Assembly: GCF_023516615.1 (NCBI RefSeq)
Contig: NZ_JAMGBF010000007.1
Location: 1-64,000 of the forward strand
Length of the DNA stretch: 64,000 nucleotides
Origin: Streptomyces panaciradicis
GTDB lineage: Bacteria > Actinomycetota > Actinomycetes > Streptomycetales > Streptomycetaceae
Direction of reading: 5' to 3'
This document shows, piece after piece, positions 38,924 to 49,963 of the stretch (positions are counted from its first letter, which is position 1; each line of letters begins with the position of its first letter). The translations under genes and the position numbers were made by a program. Under the pieces are notes generated by a model. It saw only the letters and a program-made list of their open reading frames with translations, was not told the DNA's origin and made no database searches.

Positions 38924-39495
38924 ACGCCGGCGGCCTGCCGGTGGCCCTGGAGACAGCCACACGCGGCCTCGACCAGCTCGCGGTCACCCACGGTATGACC
39001 CTGTTCGTCAACGGGGCCTCCGGCGGCATCGGCAGCGCCGCGACCCAGCTCGCCCGCGCCCGCGTCATCGGCTCCGCCGGCGCCGCCAACCAGAGCTACT
39101 TGGCGACGATCGGCGCCGAACCCGTCATCTACGGCGACGGCATAAGCGAGCGCGTGCGCGCCCTGGCCCCCGACGGTGTCGACGTCGCCTTGGACGTCGC
39201 CGGCAACGGTGTCCTGCCCGAACTCATCGCCCTGGCAGGCGGCGCCCCGCAACGCGTCGTCACTCTCGCCGACTTCCAGGGAGCCGAGGACCACGGCGTG
39301 CACTTCAGCAACGGGTTCAAGGACGGCAACGCTTTCCACGCCTTGCACAGCATCGGTGAACTGATCGCAAGCGGCCGCTTCTGGCTCCCCGTGGAGAAGA
39401 CCTACCCGCTCGCCGACATCCGCGAGGCCCACCACGCCGGCGAACACGGCCGCATCCGCGGCCGCCTGGTCCTCGTCGTGGGCGGCGCCCTGTGA
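38921..39495 (+). pseudogene. Zinc-type alcohol dehydrogenase / quinone oxidoreductase, N-terminus lost
   Basis: The last ~190 residues of an MDR-family enzyme: LPVALETATRGLDQLAVTHG, LFVNGASGGIGSAATQLARARVIGSAG (the NADPH-binding GASGGIG loop), AEPVIYGD and EKTYPLADIREAHHAGEHGRIRGRLVLVV at the end. The catalytic N-terminal half is missing and replaced by the ISAs1-like fragment. A few residues also appear to be lost after LARAR. No start codon or ribosome site precedes it. Confidence 0.8.
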
Positions 39496-39547
39496 CCCGC
39501 CCGCGCCTCTGCACCACGTCGGCGAACTCGCAGGAGACGAGAGAGTC

Positions 39548-40165
39548 ATGAGCACCCTCACCCCCCAGCGTGTCGCCCTCGTAGGCGGCGGTTCCGGCGG
39601 CATCGGCCAAGCCGTCGTACTAAGGCTGGCCGCTGACGGCTACGCCGTGGCCGTCCACTACGCAGGCAGCCAGTCCACTGCCGACGGCCTGGTCGCGGCC
39701 GTCCTCGCCAAGGGCGGCCACGCGATCGCGGTGGGCGGCGACATCGCGGACGAGACAGCCATGGAAGCTGCCTTCGATGCGGTCGAGGAAGCCTTCGGCG
39801 GCATCGATGCCGTGGTGAACACCGCCGACATCATGGCCCTTGGCCCGATCGCGGACTACGACCTCGAGGCCTTCGACCGGATCATCCGCACCAACGTGCG
39901 CGGCACCTTCGTCATCTCGCAGCAGGCAGCCCGCCGGGTCCGCCCGGGCGGCGCCGTCATCAACTTCTCCACCTCGGTCACCCGCACCCAGTTCCCCGGC
40001 TACGGCCCCTACACACACGCGCCGAGTTCTACCGGCGCACCGGCCTCGCAGAACTGCTCACCGACCAGGCCAGTCTGTAACCCGAACACCCCTCGGCCAC
40101 CACGCCGATCAACGGGCTCGGACCCGCCCGCAGCCCGCAACGACTGTGCCCGCGACACCCTTTGA
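39548..40165 (+). pseudogene. SDR oxidoreductase truncated before its catalytic Lys
   Basis: ATG 39548 (AGGAGA upstream) begins a normal SDR: VALVGGGSGGIGQAVVLRLA, VNTADIMALGP, GGAVINFSTSVTRTQFPGYGPY. Just at the Tyr of the expected YxxxK motif the sequence changes to unrelated THAPSSTG..., with a stop at 40165. In another frame the joined DNA reads RAEFYRRTGLAELLTDQASL and stops at 40080, so a second gene's end was joined here by deletion. The missing Lys and C-terminal half make it non-functional as an SDR. Confidence 0.7.
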
Positions 40166-40185
40166 CCACCTGAGAGGACTCAGCG

Positions 40186-40968
40186 ATGAGCATTCATACA
40201 GACGCTTCAGGCACTTCCCCCTCGGACACGCCGTGGGCACTGGTGACCGGTTCGACCAGCGGGATCGGCCGGGCGACGGCACTGGGCCTGGCCGCCGACG
40301 GATACGCGCTCATCATCACCGGCCGCGACAAGGACCGGGCCGCCGAGAGCCGCCGAATCATCGAGTCCGCGGGCGGCCGTGCGATCGACCTGGTCGCCGA
40401 CCTGGCCGACCCCGCAGCGGTACGCACCCTCATCGGCCAGGTACGTGAGGCCATCGACGGCCCGCTCGAAGTCCTGGTCCACAACGCCGGCGGCGGCAGC
40501 TTCGCACCGACCGAAGCCACGCCGGAGACCATGTTCGACACCGCGTTCAACGTCCATGCCAAAGCACCGTTCCTCCTGACCGGCGCGTTCGCCCCCGCCA
40601 TGGCCGAACGCGGACACGGGGTCATCATCAACGTCGGCAGCCTGAGCACCTCGATGGCCGCATCCGGCACCTGCGCCTTCCAGGCATCAAAAGCGGCTCT
40701 GTCCATGATGACCAAGTCATGGACCGCCGAGTACGGCCCCCGAGGCGTCAGGGTCAACTCCGTCGACCCCGGCTACATCCTCACCCGCGTCAACCAGGAA
40801 ATCCGCTCCATGTTCACCACCTACCTCGCCTCGCTGCCCGCCGGCCGCGGCGGAGACCCCAACGAGGTCGCGAACGCCATCCGCTTCCTCGTCTCCCCCC
40901 AGGCGTCCTACATCAACGGAGCAACACTCGCCGTGGACGGCGGGAAGAACGCCGTCGTCGTCATGTAG
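40186..40968 (+). CDS. SDR family oxidoreductase with Phe in place of the catalytic Tyr
   Basis: A 260-aa complete SDR fold: VTGSTSGIGRATALGLAADG, LVHNAGGGSF, VIINVGSLSTS, VDPGYILTRV and a C-terminal SYINGATLAVDGG. At the active site the sequence is FQASKAALSM where the family has YxASK, so the catalytic Tyr is Phe while Lys and Ser remain. This could abolish normal dehydrogenase activity. AGAGGA precedes the ATG. It is the only intact gene in the 38.7-42.4 kb debris. Confidence 0.85.
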   Translation: MSIHTDASGTSPSDTPWALVTGSTSGIGRATALGLAADGYALIITGRDKDRAAESRRIIESAGGRAIDLVADLADPAAVRTLIGQVREAIDGPLEVLVHNAGGGSFAPTEATPETMFDTAFNVHAKAPFLLTGAFAPAMAERGHGVIINVGSLSTSMAASGTCAFQASKAALSMMTKSWTAEYGPRGVRVNSVDPGYILTRVNQEIRSMFTTYLASLPAGRGGDPNEVANAIRFLVSPQASYINGATLAVDGGKNAVVVM

Positions 40969-41172
40969 AAAACCCATCCAGATGCGCGGACTCCAGTCAG
41001 CGCCCGGGCGCCCATGCCCGTCGGCCCGTCTGGACCGTATCCAGCGGCGGGGGGGCCTGTTGAGTCGGCACGGAGCGCGGTGCCGGTGTTGCCACCGGTC
41101 CGTTTCTCCGTGCCGCTCGCCGAAGCCGGCGTACCCGTCTCCGAGTACCGGGCTCTCCACGGACTCTGCCGT

Positions 41173-41345
41173 TCAGGCGTGGTCGGGGCGGGTCCAGGTG
41201 TTGGGGATCGTGTTGCCTCTGTAGCGGTAGCGGGTGACCGTCACCGCCTGGAGGTCAAACAGTTCGACCCCATCTGCCGAGAGCTTTTGCCATCGTCCGT
41301 TGCGGTCGGTGACCGGTCCGCCCACGGTGGGCCCAGCCTGTGACC
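41173..41345 (-). pseudogene. Unidentified protein C-terminal fragment
   Basis: Minus-strand reading from ~41345 gives PTVGGPVTDRNGRWQKLSAD, then GVELFDLQAVTV, TRYRYRGNTIPNTWTRPDHA and a stop at 41173. The composition is protein-like with aromatic and charged residues, unlike the shadow frames around it. Upstream the frame is lost. I do not recognise the family. Confidence 0.35.
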
Positions 41346-41799
41346 GCGCTGGAGGCGTTGCCGCAGGTCAGGGCCGGAACCGTTCCCGTGTTCACATGTT
41401 GTTCGATCGACGGATTAGGAGCCCGGCTATACCCCCGCGGCATCGCCACGACTACCCCGCAGCACTTCGCCGTGGCCTCCCCGGCCGACACATAGCAACC
41501 GACCGGGAAGTTCCCAGCCCCCATAGCAAGGCAGGGACGCACCGCAACCAGCCCAGATCCGCCAGGTTCGAACTGGTGACGAGTAAGGAGGCCTCAACGC
41601 CGGTTCCTCGCGTACTCCTTTCCGTCTCGCTTGCCGGACCCGCACCATCTGGCAGTGCTGATACGTCCCGGCTTTGTCAGGGCCACTTGCCGCCCTCCCC
41701 GGCACCTCCCGGGTCGGGCTGTGCTCAGCTTCAGCCGCCCTGCTGCGACAGGACGGCGGTGGCGTCCTTTCACCGCCACTCGAACAACTCGCGCTTCAC

Positions 41800-42080
41800 G
41801 GCGCACCTATGTCCTTCGTCAAGCTATCCCGGCCGGGGTGAGGCCGTGCCCGTGATGGGCGCTCTTGCCGATGTCCAGGCCGAGGAAGACGCCCACGTCG
41901 TCGCATCGTCCAATCCATCCCCGAGCGGGGTTCGTGCGGTGCTGGCCAGGGCGTTGGCGTCGTATGCGCGCATCCACGTTATGCATACCTGCCGCCCGCA
42001 AGCGGCCGGGCATTGCGCCAGGCCAGGCGGTAGTCGGACCTCTCATCAGCGTCTCCAACGGAGCCTTCCAGGCCCGGTGA
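41800..42080 (-). mobile_element. IS110-family remnant with internal deletion
   Basis: On the minus strand, GVFLGLDIGKSAHHGHGLTPAG (encoded ~41838-41905) is the N-terminus of an IS110 transposase with its first catalytic Asp in LGLD. Immediately afterwards the sequence jumps to ATAGCTTGACGAAGGACATA, which looks like an IS110 right-end sequence, so nearly the whole gene was deleted. The ~150 bp upstream (41930-42080), where IS110 elements encode their bridge RNA, is retained and contains the stem CCGC-tt-GCGG. Boundaries are approximate. Confidence 0.5.
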
Positions 42081-42359
42081 CACCACCCCCCCAGGTCATC
42101 CGTTGCGCGTCTGCGTCTTGGTTCGGCAGGCCGTCCGGGCTGCGCTCTGATCTTGTGCCTATGGACGGCTGCCCCGCCGAGCCCGGCCTGTCATCCGACC
42201 TGCCTGACAAACGAAACGACATCAAGGAGCTCAATTCCAGTAATCGGCGATCAGTCGTTGACCTCCGCACTGTGGGTTTGGAGGCTGGCCTGCCCGTCGG
42301 GGGGGGGCGTTTTGCAGGCACCGTTGCCCACGCTGATCCACCGTCCGCGCGGGGCAGCC

Positions 42360-42480
42360 GTCCTCAAACACCCGGCGGCAGCTGACCACACATGCGAGAC
42401 GTTGTAGCCTCCGAAACATCGCCCTTGACCTGCAGAAGCAGGCAGGGAGCAGGAAGAATCGGGAGTTTCCTCATGTTTCG
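42360..42480 (+). repeat. panD-leader element, copy B
   Basis: The second copy of the element at 23203-23319, here directly upstream of intact panD. It includes TTGACCTGCAGAAGCAGG with the CCTGC-AGAA-GCAGG stem and ends in the panD start codon. It probably contains the panD promoter and leader, although a convincing -10 was not found. Confidence 0.75.
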
Positions 42481-42892
42481 TACAATGTTCAAGTCCAAGA
42501 TCCACCGAGCCACCGTCACCCAGGCCGACCTGCACTACGTGGGATCGGTGACCATCGACGCCGATCTGCTCGACGCCGCCGATCTGCTGCCCGGCGAGCT
42601 CGTGCACATCGTGGACATCACCAACGGGTCGCGTCTGGAGACCTACGTCATCGAGGGCGAACGCGGCTCGGGTGTGATCGGCATCAACGGTGCCGCCGCC
42701 CACCTCGTCCGGCCCGGCGATCTGGTGATCATCATCAGTTACGCTCAGGTGACCGACGCCGAGGCCCGGGCGCTGCGGCCCCGGGTCGTGCACGTGGACC
42801 GCGACAACCGCATCGTGGCCCTGGGCGCCGACCCCTCCGAGCCGGTACCGGGTTCGGACCAGCAGCGCAGCCCGCAGGCCGTGACGGCCTGA
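42473..42892 (+). CDS. panD: Aspartate 1-decarboxylase precursor
   Basis: A 139-aa protein: [20 protein letters not shown] then [13 protein letters not shown]. Gly24-Ser25 is the autocleavage site that yields the pyruvoyl group, and Lys9 is conserved. [14 protein letters not shown] ([21 protein letters not shown]) marks the C-terminal half. It makes beta-alanine from aspartate for pantothenate/CoA synthesis and self-cleaves into beta and alpha chains. ATG 42473 has GGGAG upstream. It is followed 36 bp later by a GNAT gene; PanD maturation factors such as PanZ are GNAT proteins, but this GNAT is of another subtype. Confidence 0.97.
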   Translation: MFRTMFKSKIHRATVTQADLHYVGSVTIDADLLDAADLLPGELVHIVDITNGSRLETYVIEGERGSGVIGINGAAAHLVRPGDLVIIISYAQVTDAEARALRPRVVHVDRDNRIVALGADPSEPVPGSDQQRSPQAVTA

Positions 42893-42928
42893 CTCCGGAC
42901 TGCCGTCCTTCGACCAGGAGCGTGCCCC

Positions 42929-43282
42929 ATGAGTGACATCGAGATCCGCGACGACCGCGCGGCGGGCCGGCTGGAGGCCCTCGGTGACGGCGCGGACGGC
43001 GAAGTCGTCGGCCACATCGAGTACTTCGTCCTCGAAGCGCCCCGGCGCGCCTTGGTCCCGGTCCACACGATCGTGGAGCCGGCGCACGAGGGGAAGGGCA
43101 TCGCGGGGTCCCTGGCACGGGAGTTGTACGCCATCGCCGAGCGCGAGGGCGTCGTCGTCGCCCCGCTGTGCCCGTACGTCGTGAAGTGGGCCGAGCGCCA
43201 CCCGGACGTGGCCGGGACGGCCGATCCCGAGCTGCTGCGCGCGGCGAAGCAGTGGCTGGCGGCGCACCCCGGACGGTTCTGA
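42929..43282 (+). CDS. Small GNAT-family N-acetyltransferase (YjdJ/GTT1-like)
   Basis: A 117-aa protein with the short GNAT core: IEYFVLEAPRRALVPVHTIVEPAHEGKGIAGSLARELYAIAEREGVVVAPLCPYVVKWAERHP. The acetyl-CoA loop is EGKGIAGSL, and the CPYVxxWxxxHP block matches small NAT domains of the YjdJ type. ATG 42929 has AGGAG. It lies 36 bp after panD and before a strong hairpin, so it is probably cotranscribed with panD. The acceptor is unknown. Confidence 0.88.
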   Translation: MSDIEIRDDRAAGRLEALGDGADGEVVGHIEYFVLEAPRRALVPVHTIVEPAHEGKGIAGSLARELYAIAEREGVVVAPLCPYVVKWAERHPDVAGTADPELLRAAKQWLAAHPGRF

Positions 43283-43292
43283 GCCGACGTCA

Positions 43293-43350
43293 CACGGCGC
43301 CGCCCCGGCCGCCCATGCCGTGAACGACGGCGGGCCGGGGCGGCGCCGTG
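43293..43350 (+). terminator. Strong hairpin after the panD-GNAT genes
   Basis: A perfect 18-bp stem: CACGGCGCCGCCCCGGCC (43293-43310) with its complement at 43333-43350 and a 22-nt loop, starting 10 bp after the GNAT stop. Confidence 0.88.
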
Positions 43351-43502
43351 CTATCCCGCACCCGATGTCGTCCGGCACGGCGCGCGCCGGGCGGGGCCGA
43401 CCGGACCCAGGTCGTCCTTCGGGCGGGTGAGTGGGGAAACGGCGCCCGGGTACGCGGGGGAGTAGTCCAGAGCCGACGTCGACCGACTGGCGGGAGGACC
43501 TG

Positions 43503-43772
43503 ATGACCGACCCGTACCCCGACCCCGTACCGCCGGGACCCGACCCGGGCCCGGACCCCGTACCGCCCGCGCCCGAGCCCGGCCCGGGCCCCCAGCCGCC
43601 GGACCCGTACCCGTCTCCGGTCCCGAACCCCCAGCCGCCCCCCGGGCCGGAGCCCATCCCGCCGCCGCAGCCCCCGTCGCCGCCGGCGCCGATCCCGCCC
43701 CCGGACCCGTCCCCGATCCCACCGGGACCGGAACCGGTGCCGAACCCGGAGCCGGGCCCGCCGCTCAGCTGA
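43503..43772 (+). CDS. Proline-rich low-complexity protein
   Basis: An 89-aa protein in which 49 residues are Pro, arranged as PxP, PPxP and DPxP motifs (for example PDPGPDPVPPAPEPGPGPQP). It contains no Lys, Arg, His, Cys, Phe or Trp and is acidic overall. No signal peptide or membrane segment. ATG 43503 has a perfect GGAGG. Long Pro runs (PPP) would need elongation factor P during translation. It could be a polyproline spacer or extended scaffold; no family is recognised. Confidence 0.65.
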   Translation: MTDPYPDPVPPGPDPGPDPVPPAPEPGPGPQPPDPYPSPVPNPQPPPGPEPIPPPQPPSPPAPIPPPDPSPIPPGPEPVPNPEPGPPLS

Positions 43773-43868
43773 CGCGCCCGGCGCGCTGGACGCGACGCGC
43801 ACGAAAGAGGCGACGGACGGCCGCTCGGCCGTCCGTCGCCCCGTTCAGCCCGTCGGGGGGCGGGTCGC

Positions 43869-45308
43869 CTACGCGGTCACCTCCGACCGGTCGCCGCCCC
43901 ACAGGGTGTGGAACGAGCCGTCCCGGTCGGTGCGCCGGTAGGTGTGGGCGCCGAAGAAGTCCCGCTGCCCCTGCGTCAGCGCCGCCGGCAGCCGCTCCGC
44001 GCGCAGGGCGTCGTAGTAGGCGAGGGCCGCGGCGAAGCCGGGGGTCGGCACGCCCTGGCGGGTCGCGGCGACCAGGACCTCGCGCCAGTCGTCCTGGGCG
44101 GCCGCGATCTCCTGGGCGAAGGTCTCGTCCGACAGCAGGCTCGGCAGGTCGGGGCGGGCGTCGTACGCGGCGCGGATGCGGTCCAGGAACGCCGCGCGGA
44201 TGATGCAGCCGCCCCGCCAGATCGCCGAGACCGCGCCGAGGTCGATGTCCCAGTCGTACTCCTCGCGGGCCGCCGCGATCTCGTGGAAGCCCTGCGTGTA
44301 GGAGACGATCTTGGACGCGTACAGGGCCTGCTCCACCCGGTCCGCGAAGGCCGCCGCCTCGGACTCCGACAGCGGGGTCGCCTTCGGGCCCGCCAGGCCG
44401 CGGGACGCCTCGCGCAGCGCCGCGTGGCCCGACAGGGACCGGGCGAAGACCGCCTCCGCGATGCCCGAGACCGGCACCCCGAGGTCCAGGGCGATCTGGA
44501 CCGTCCAGCGGCCCGTGCCCTTCTGCTCGGCCTGGTCCACCACCACGTCCACGAACGGCTCGCCCGTCGCCGCGTCCACGTGGGAGAGCACCTCGGCGGT
44601 GATCTCGATCAGGTAGGAGTCCAGCCGGCCCGTGTTCCAGGTGCGGAAGATCTCGGCGATCTGTGCGGGGGAGTAGCCGGCGACGTCCCGCAGCAGCTGG
44701 TAGGCCTCGCCGATCAGCTGCATGTCGGCGTACTCGATGCCGTTGTGGACCATCTTCACGAAGTGGCCGGCGCCGTCGGGGCCGACGTGCGTCACGCAGG
44801 GCGCGCCGTCCTTCGCCTTCGCCGAGATCTTCTCCAGCATCGGACCGAGCGAGTCGTACGACTCCTTCGGGCCGCCCGGCATGATGCTCGGCCCGTTCAG
44901 CGCGCCCTCCTCGCCGCCGGAGACGCCCATGCCGACGAAGTGGATGCCCTGCTCGCGCAGCGCGGCCTCGCGGCGGCGGGTGTCCGCGAAGTGCGCGTTG
45001 CCCCCGTCGATGATCATGTCGCCGGGCTCCAGGAGCGGCGCGAACTCGTCGATCACCGCGTCCGTCGGGCCGCCCGCCTTGACCATGATGACCAGCCGCC
45101 GCGGCCGCTCCAGCGCCGCCACGAACTCCTTGGCGGTCTCCGTCGCGATGAAGTCGCCCTCGTCCCCGAACTCCTCCACGAGCGCGTTCGTACGCGCCGA
45201 CGTGCGGTTGTGCAGGGCGACCGTGTAGCCGTTGCGCGCGAAGTTCCGGGCGAGATTGCGGCCCATGACCGCGAGTCCGGTGACGCCGATCTGGGCTGTC
45301 TTGCTCAT
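43869..45308 (-). CDS. gnd: 6-phosphogluconate dehydrogenase, NADP-dependent, decarboxylating
   Basis: A 479-aa enzyme of the oxidative pentose phosphate pathway making ribulose 5-phosphate, CO2 and NADPH. It has GVTGLAVMGRNLARNFARNGYTVALHNRT, GMGVSGGEEGALNGPSIMPGG, the signature HFVKMVHNGIEYADMQLIGEAY and a C-terminal GQRDFFGAHTYRRTDRDGSFHTLWGG. ATG 45308 has AAGGAG. It appears monocistronic; a long open frame continues upstream but without homology. Confidence 0.97.
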   Translation of the reverse strand: MSKTAQIGVTGLAVMGRNLARNFARNGYTVALHNRTSARTNALVEEFGDEGDFIATETAKEFVAALERPRRLVIMVKAGGPTDAVIDEFAPLLEPGDMIIDGGNAHFADTRRREAALREQGIHFVGMGVSGGEEGALNGPSIMPGGPKESYDSLGPMLEKISAKAKDGAPCVTHVGPDGAGHFVKMVHNGIEYADMQLIGEAYQLLRDVAGYSPAQIAEIFRTWNTGRLDSYLIEITAEVLSHVDAATGEPFVDVVVDQAEQKGTGRWTVQIALDLGVPVSGIAEAVFARSLSGHAALREASRGLAGPKATPLSESEAAAFADRVEQALYASKIVSYTQGFHEIAAAREEYDWDIDLGAVSAIWRGGCIIRAAFLDRIRAAYDARPDLPSLLSDETFAQEIAAAQDDWREVLVAATRQGVPTPGFAAALAYYDALRAERLPAALTQGQRDFFGAHTYRRTDRDGSFHTLWGGDRSEVTA

Positions 45309-47843
<2,535 letters not shown>

Positions 47844-48040
47844 CGGTTGCTCCTCTGCGTATGGCGCGGGCGGTGGTCCCGGCGCGGCGAACGGTCGGCC
47901 TTCATGGCACAACACGATGCCCTGTCGATCTGTTCCCGTCGTCGTCCCTGAGCACGCAATGGGTCCTACTGCCGATGGAGTACGAATCGGGCACCGTCAT
48001 CCCCAGGGTGGGCGACTCCGGGTGGACACCCCTGGAAGCC

Positions 48041-48054
48041 GCCCCCTAGGGGGC
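48041..48054. promoter_or_regulatory. 14-bp palindrome GCCCCCTAGGGGGC upstream of the FhuF-like gene
   Basis: A perfect palindrome 19 bp before the GTG at 48073. Its core CCCCTAGGGG resembles CsoR-family sites but lacks the flanking TA/AT of the clearer site at 62367. A TACTAC at ~48060 could be the -10 of a leaderless mRNA starting near the GTG. Confidence 0.45.
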
Positions 48055-48072
48055 TTGGTACTACTGCTCCTC

Positions 48073-48774
48073 GTGGACCTCGACCCCGAACTCGCCGCTC
48101 TGAGACCGCTCGGCGGCTTCTTCGTACTGAACACGGGCGGAGCGCTGCCTTCCGCTCTGCCCACACTAGCTCGGACGTACGAGAACCGACCGACGGAGAC
48201 CTACGGCGATCCACTCACCTTCCGGGTCGAGAAGGTCGCGTCCGTGCTGCGGACCCCGGAGCCGAGGGTGGCGGCCTCCGTGTTCCAGCTGGGGCTCGCG
48301 GCCCGGCTGTGGTCGGTGACGCTCGGCTGCGCCCTCGCCTACGGCGCCGTCCCCGACCTCGACCCCGCGCTGCTGCACTGGGACCCCGGCGCGAGCGCCC
48401 CCGACGACCTGTGGCTGTCCGAGGCCCGCCCGCTGCCCGCCGACCCGGAGACCGTCGCCGGCGTCGTCCTGCACACCCACCTCGAACCCCTGGCCGAGGC
48501 GCTGCGCGCCCGCTACCGCGTCGCCCCCGGCCTGCTGTGGGGCAACGCCGCCTCCGCCCTCGCCGGCACCGCCCGGCAGCTGGGCCCCGCGGCGCGCCCC
48601 CTCGCCGCCGCGCTCCTCGCCCACCCCCTCCTGGCGGGCACCGGCACCCTGACCGGCGGCGCCTTCCGCCGCCGCAGCTGCTGCCTGTACTACCGGGTGC
48701 CCGGCGGGGGCGTGTGCGGTGACTGTTGCTTCACACGACCGCCGCGCCCTTCCCCGCGCGGCGCATCTGGGTGA
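48073..48774 (+). CDS. FhuF-like (2Fe-2S)-binding protein
   Basis: A 233-aa protein with a C-terminal cluster motif RRSCCLYYRVPGGGVCGDCCF (C-C-x10-C-x2-C), the 2Fe-2S signature of FhuF-type ferric-siderophore reductases. The N-terminal part is LDPELAALRPLGGFFVLNTG and helical. FhuF proteins reduce Fe(III)-siderophores in the cytoplasm. The frame continues further upstream; GTG 48073 fits the family start but lacks a ribosome site, so a leaderless mRNA is possible. The stop is 37 bp from glgA/glgM. Confidence 0.78.
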   Translation: MDLDPELAALRPLGGFFVLNTGGALPSALPTLARTYENRPTETYGDPLTFRVEKVASVLRTPEPRVAASVFQLGLAARLWSVTLGCALAYGAVPDLDPALLHWDPGASAPDDLWLSEARPLPADPETVAGVVLHTHLEPLAEALRARYRVAPGLLWGNAASALAGTARQLGPAARPLAAALLAHPLLAGTGTLTGGAFRRRSCCLYYRVPGGGVCGDCCFTRPPRPSPRGASG

Positions 48775-48811
48775 CCATGAAGGAACTGGTCGCCGAGGCA
48801 AGGGGTATCGG

Positions 48812-49963
48812 GTGCGTGTGGGACTGCTGACCCGGGAGTTCCCCCCGGACGTGTACGGCGGCGCGGGCGTCCATGTGGAGTTCCTCGCCCGGGAGCTGAC
48901 CCCCCTGGTCGACCTGGAGGTGCACTCCTGGGGCGAGGGCCGCGGAGCGGGCGTCGTACGCCACCGTCCCTGGGCCGCCCTGGACACCGCCAACGACGCG
49001 CTGCGCACCTTTTCCGTGGACCTCGCGATGGCCGCCGGCCTGGAGGGCCGCGAGCTGGTGCACTCCCACACCTGGTACGCCAATCTCGGCGGCCACCTCG
49101 CCAAGATGCTGTACGGCGTGCCGCACGTCATGACCGCGCACTCGCTGGAGCCGCTGCGCCCCTGGAAGGCCGAGCAGCTCGGCGGCGGGTACGCCCTGTC
49201 CGGCTGGGCCGAGCGCACCGCGATCGAGTCCGCCGACGCCGTGATCGCCGTCTCCGGCGCCATGCGCGAGGACATCCTCGGCTGCTATCCGGCACTGGAT
49301 CCGGCCAAGGTCCACATCGTGCACAACGGCATCGACACCACCCTGTACCGCCCCGACCACGGCACCGACGTGCTCAGCCGCGTCGGCCTGGACACCGGGC
49401 GCCCGTACCTCCTCTTCGTCGGCCGCATCACCCGGCAGAAGGGCGTGCCGCACCTGCTGCGGGCCGTCCGGGACATCGACCCGGGCGTGCAGGTCGTGCT
49501 GTGCGCGGGGGCACCGGACACCCCGGAGATCGACCGCGAGTTCCGCGAGCTGTACGAGGAGCTGAGCCGGGTCCGCGACCATGTGCACTGGATCCCGCAG
49601 ATGCTGCCGCGCCCCGACGTGATCCAGCTGCTCACCCACGCGGCCGCCTTCGTGTGCCCCTCGGTGTACGAGCCGCTCGGCATCGTGAACCTGGAGGCGA
49701 TGGCCTGCGGCACCCCTGTCGTGGCCTCCCGGGTCGGTGGTATCCCCGAAGTCGTGGACGACGGCCGGACGGGGGTACTCGTCACCGTGGACGACGATTT
49801 CGAGGCCTCTCTCGCGCGGGCCCTGGATTCGGTGGTCGGCGACCCGGAGGCGGCACGGCGGATGGGCGAGGCGGGGCGCGAGCGCGCGGTGACGGAGTTC
49901 GGCTGGGACGCCGTCGCCCGCCGTACGGTCCGCCTCTACGAGGAGATCCTGAAACAGGAGTAG
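48812..49963 (+). CDS. glgM: Actinobacterial glycogen synthase / alpha-maltose-1-phosphate synthase (GT4)
   Basis: A 383-aa GT4 glycosyltransferase: VGLLTREFPPDVYGGAGVHVEFLARELT, the middle FVGRITRQKGVPHLLRAV, and EPLGIVNLEAMACGTPVVASRVGGIPEVV near the C-terminus. In mycobacteria the homologue (Rv1212c, GlgM, formerly annotated GlgA) joins ADP-glucose and glucose-1-phosphate into maltose-1-phosphate for the GlgE alpha-glucan pathway. The neighbouring glgC makes ADP-glucose, which fits. GTG 48812 has AAGGGG upstream. I use glgM because of the partner gene, but glgA is the common annotation. Confidence 0.88.
   Translation: MRVGLLTREFPPDVYGGAGVHVEFLARELTPLVDLEVHSWGEGRGAGVVRHRPWAALDTANDALRTFSVDLAMAAGLEGRELVHSHTWYANLGGHLAKMLYGVPHVMTAHSLEPLRPWKAEQLGGGYALSGWAERTAIESADAVIAVSGAMREDILGCYPALDPAKVHIVHNGIDTTLYRPDHGTDVLSRVGLDTGRPYLLFVGRITRQKGVPHLLRAVRDIDPGVQVVLCAGAPDTPEIDREFRELYEELSRVRDHVHWIPQMLPRPDVIQLLTHAAAFVCPSVYEPLGIVNLEAMACGTPVVASRVGGIPEVVDDGRTGVLVTVDDDFEASLARALDSVVGDPEAARRMGEAGRERAVTEFGWDAVARRTVRLYEEILKQE

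Larger units (their letters stand above)
40969..42359. other. ~1.4 kb of gene-poor, mosaic DNA
   Basis: No complete gene is supported here. A minus-strand C-terminal-looking tail (41173-~41345; WQKLSADGVELFDLQAVTV then RYRYRGNTIPNTWTRPDHA and stop) reads like real protein but is not recognised. An IS110 remnant lies at ~41800-42080. The 41350-41800 stretch has low coding quality in all frames, and 42080-42359 shows nothing identifiable. Apparent long open frames here have no family similarity and are probably chance. Confidence 0.55.

Noticed and set aside
41555..41590. CCAG-TTCGAAC-CTGG, which resembles a tRNA T-arm on the minus strand
   Set aside because: The TTCGAAC loop and flanking pairs fit, but no D-arm, anticodon arm or acceptor stem could be folded around it.
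41234..42385. 383-codon plus-strand open frame in the debris region
   Set aside because: No motif, no ribosome site and it crosses the IS110 remnant on the opposite strand; composition matches shadow frames.
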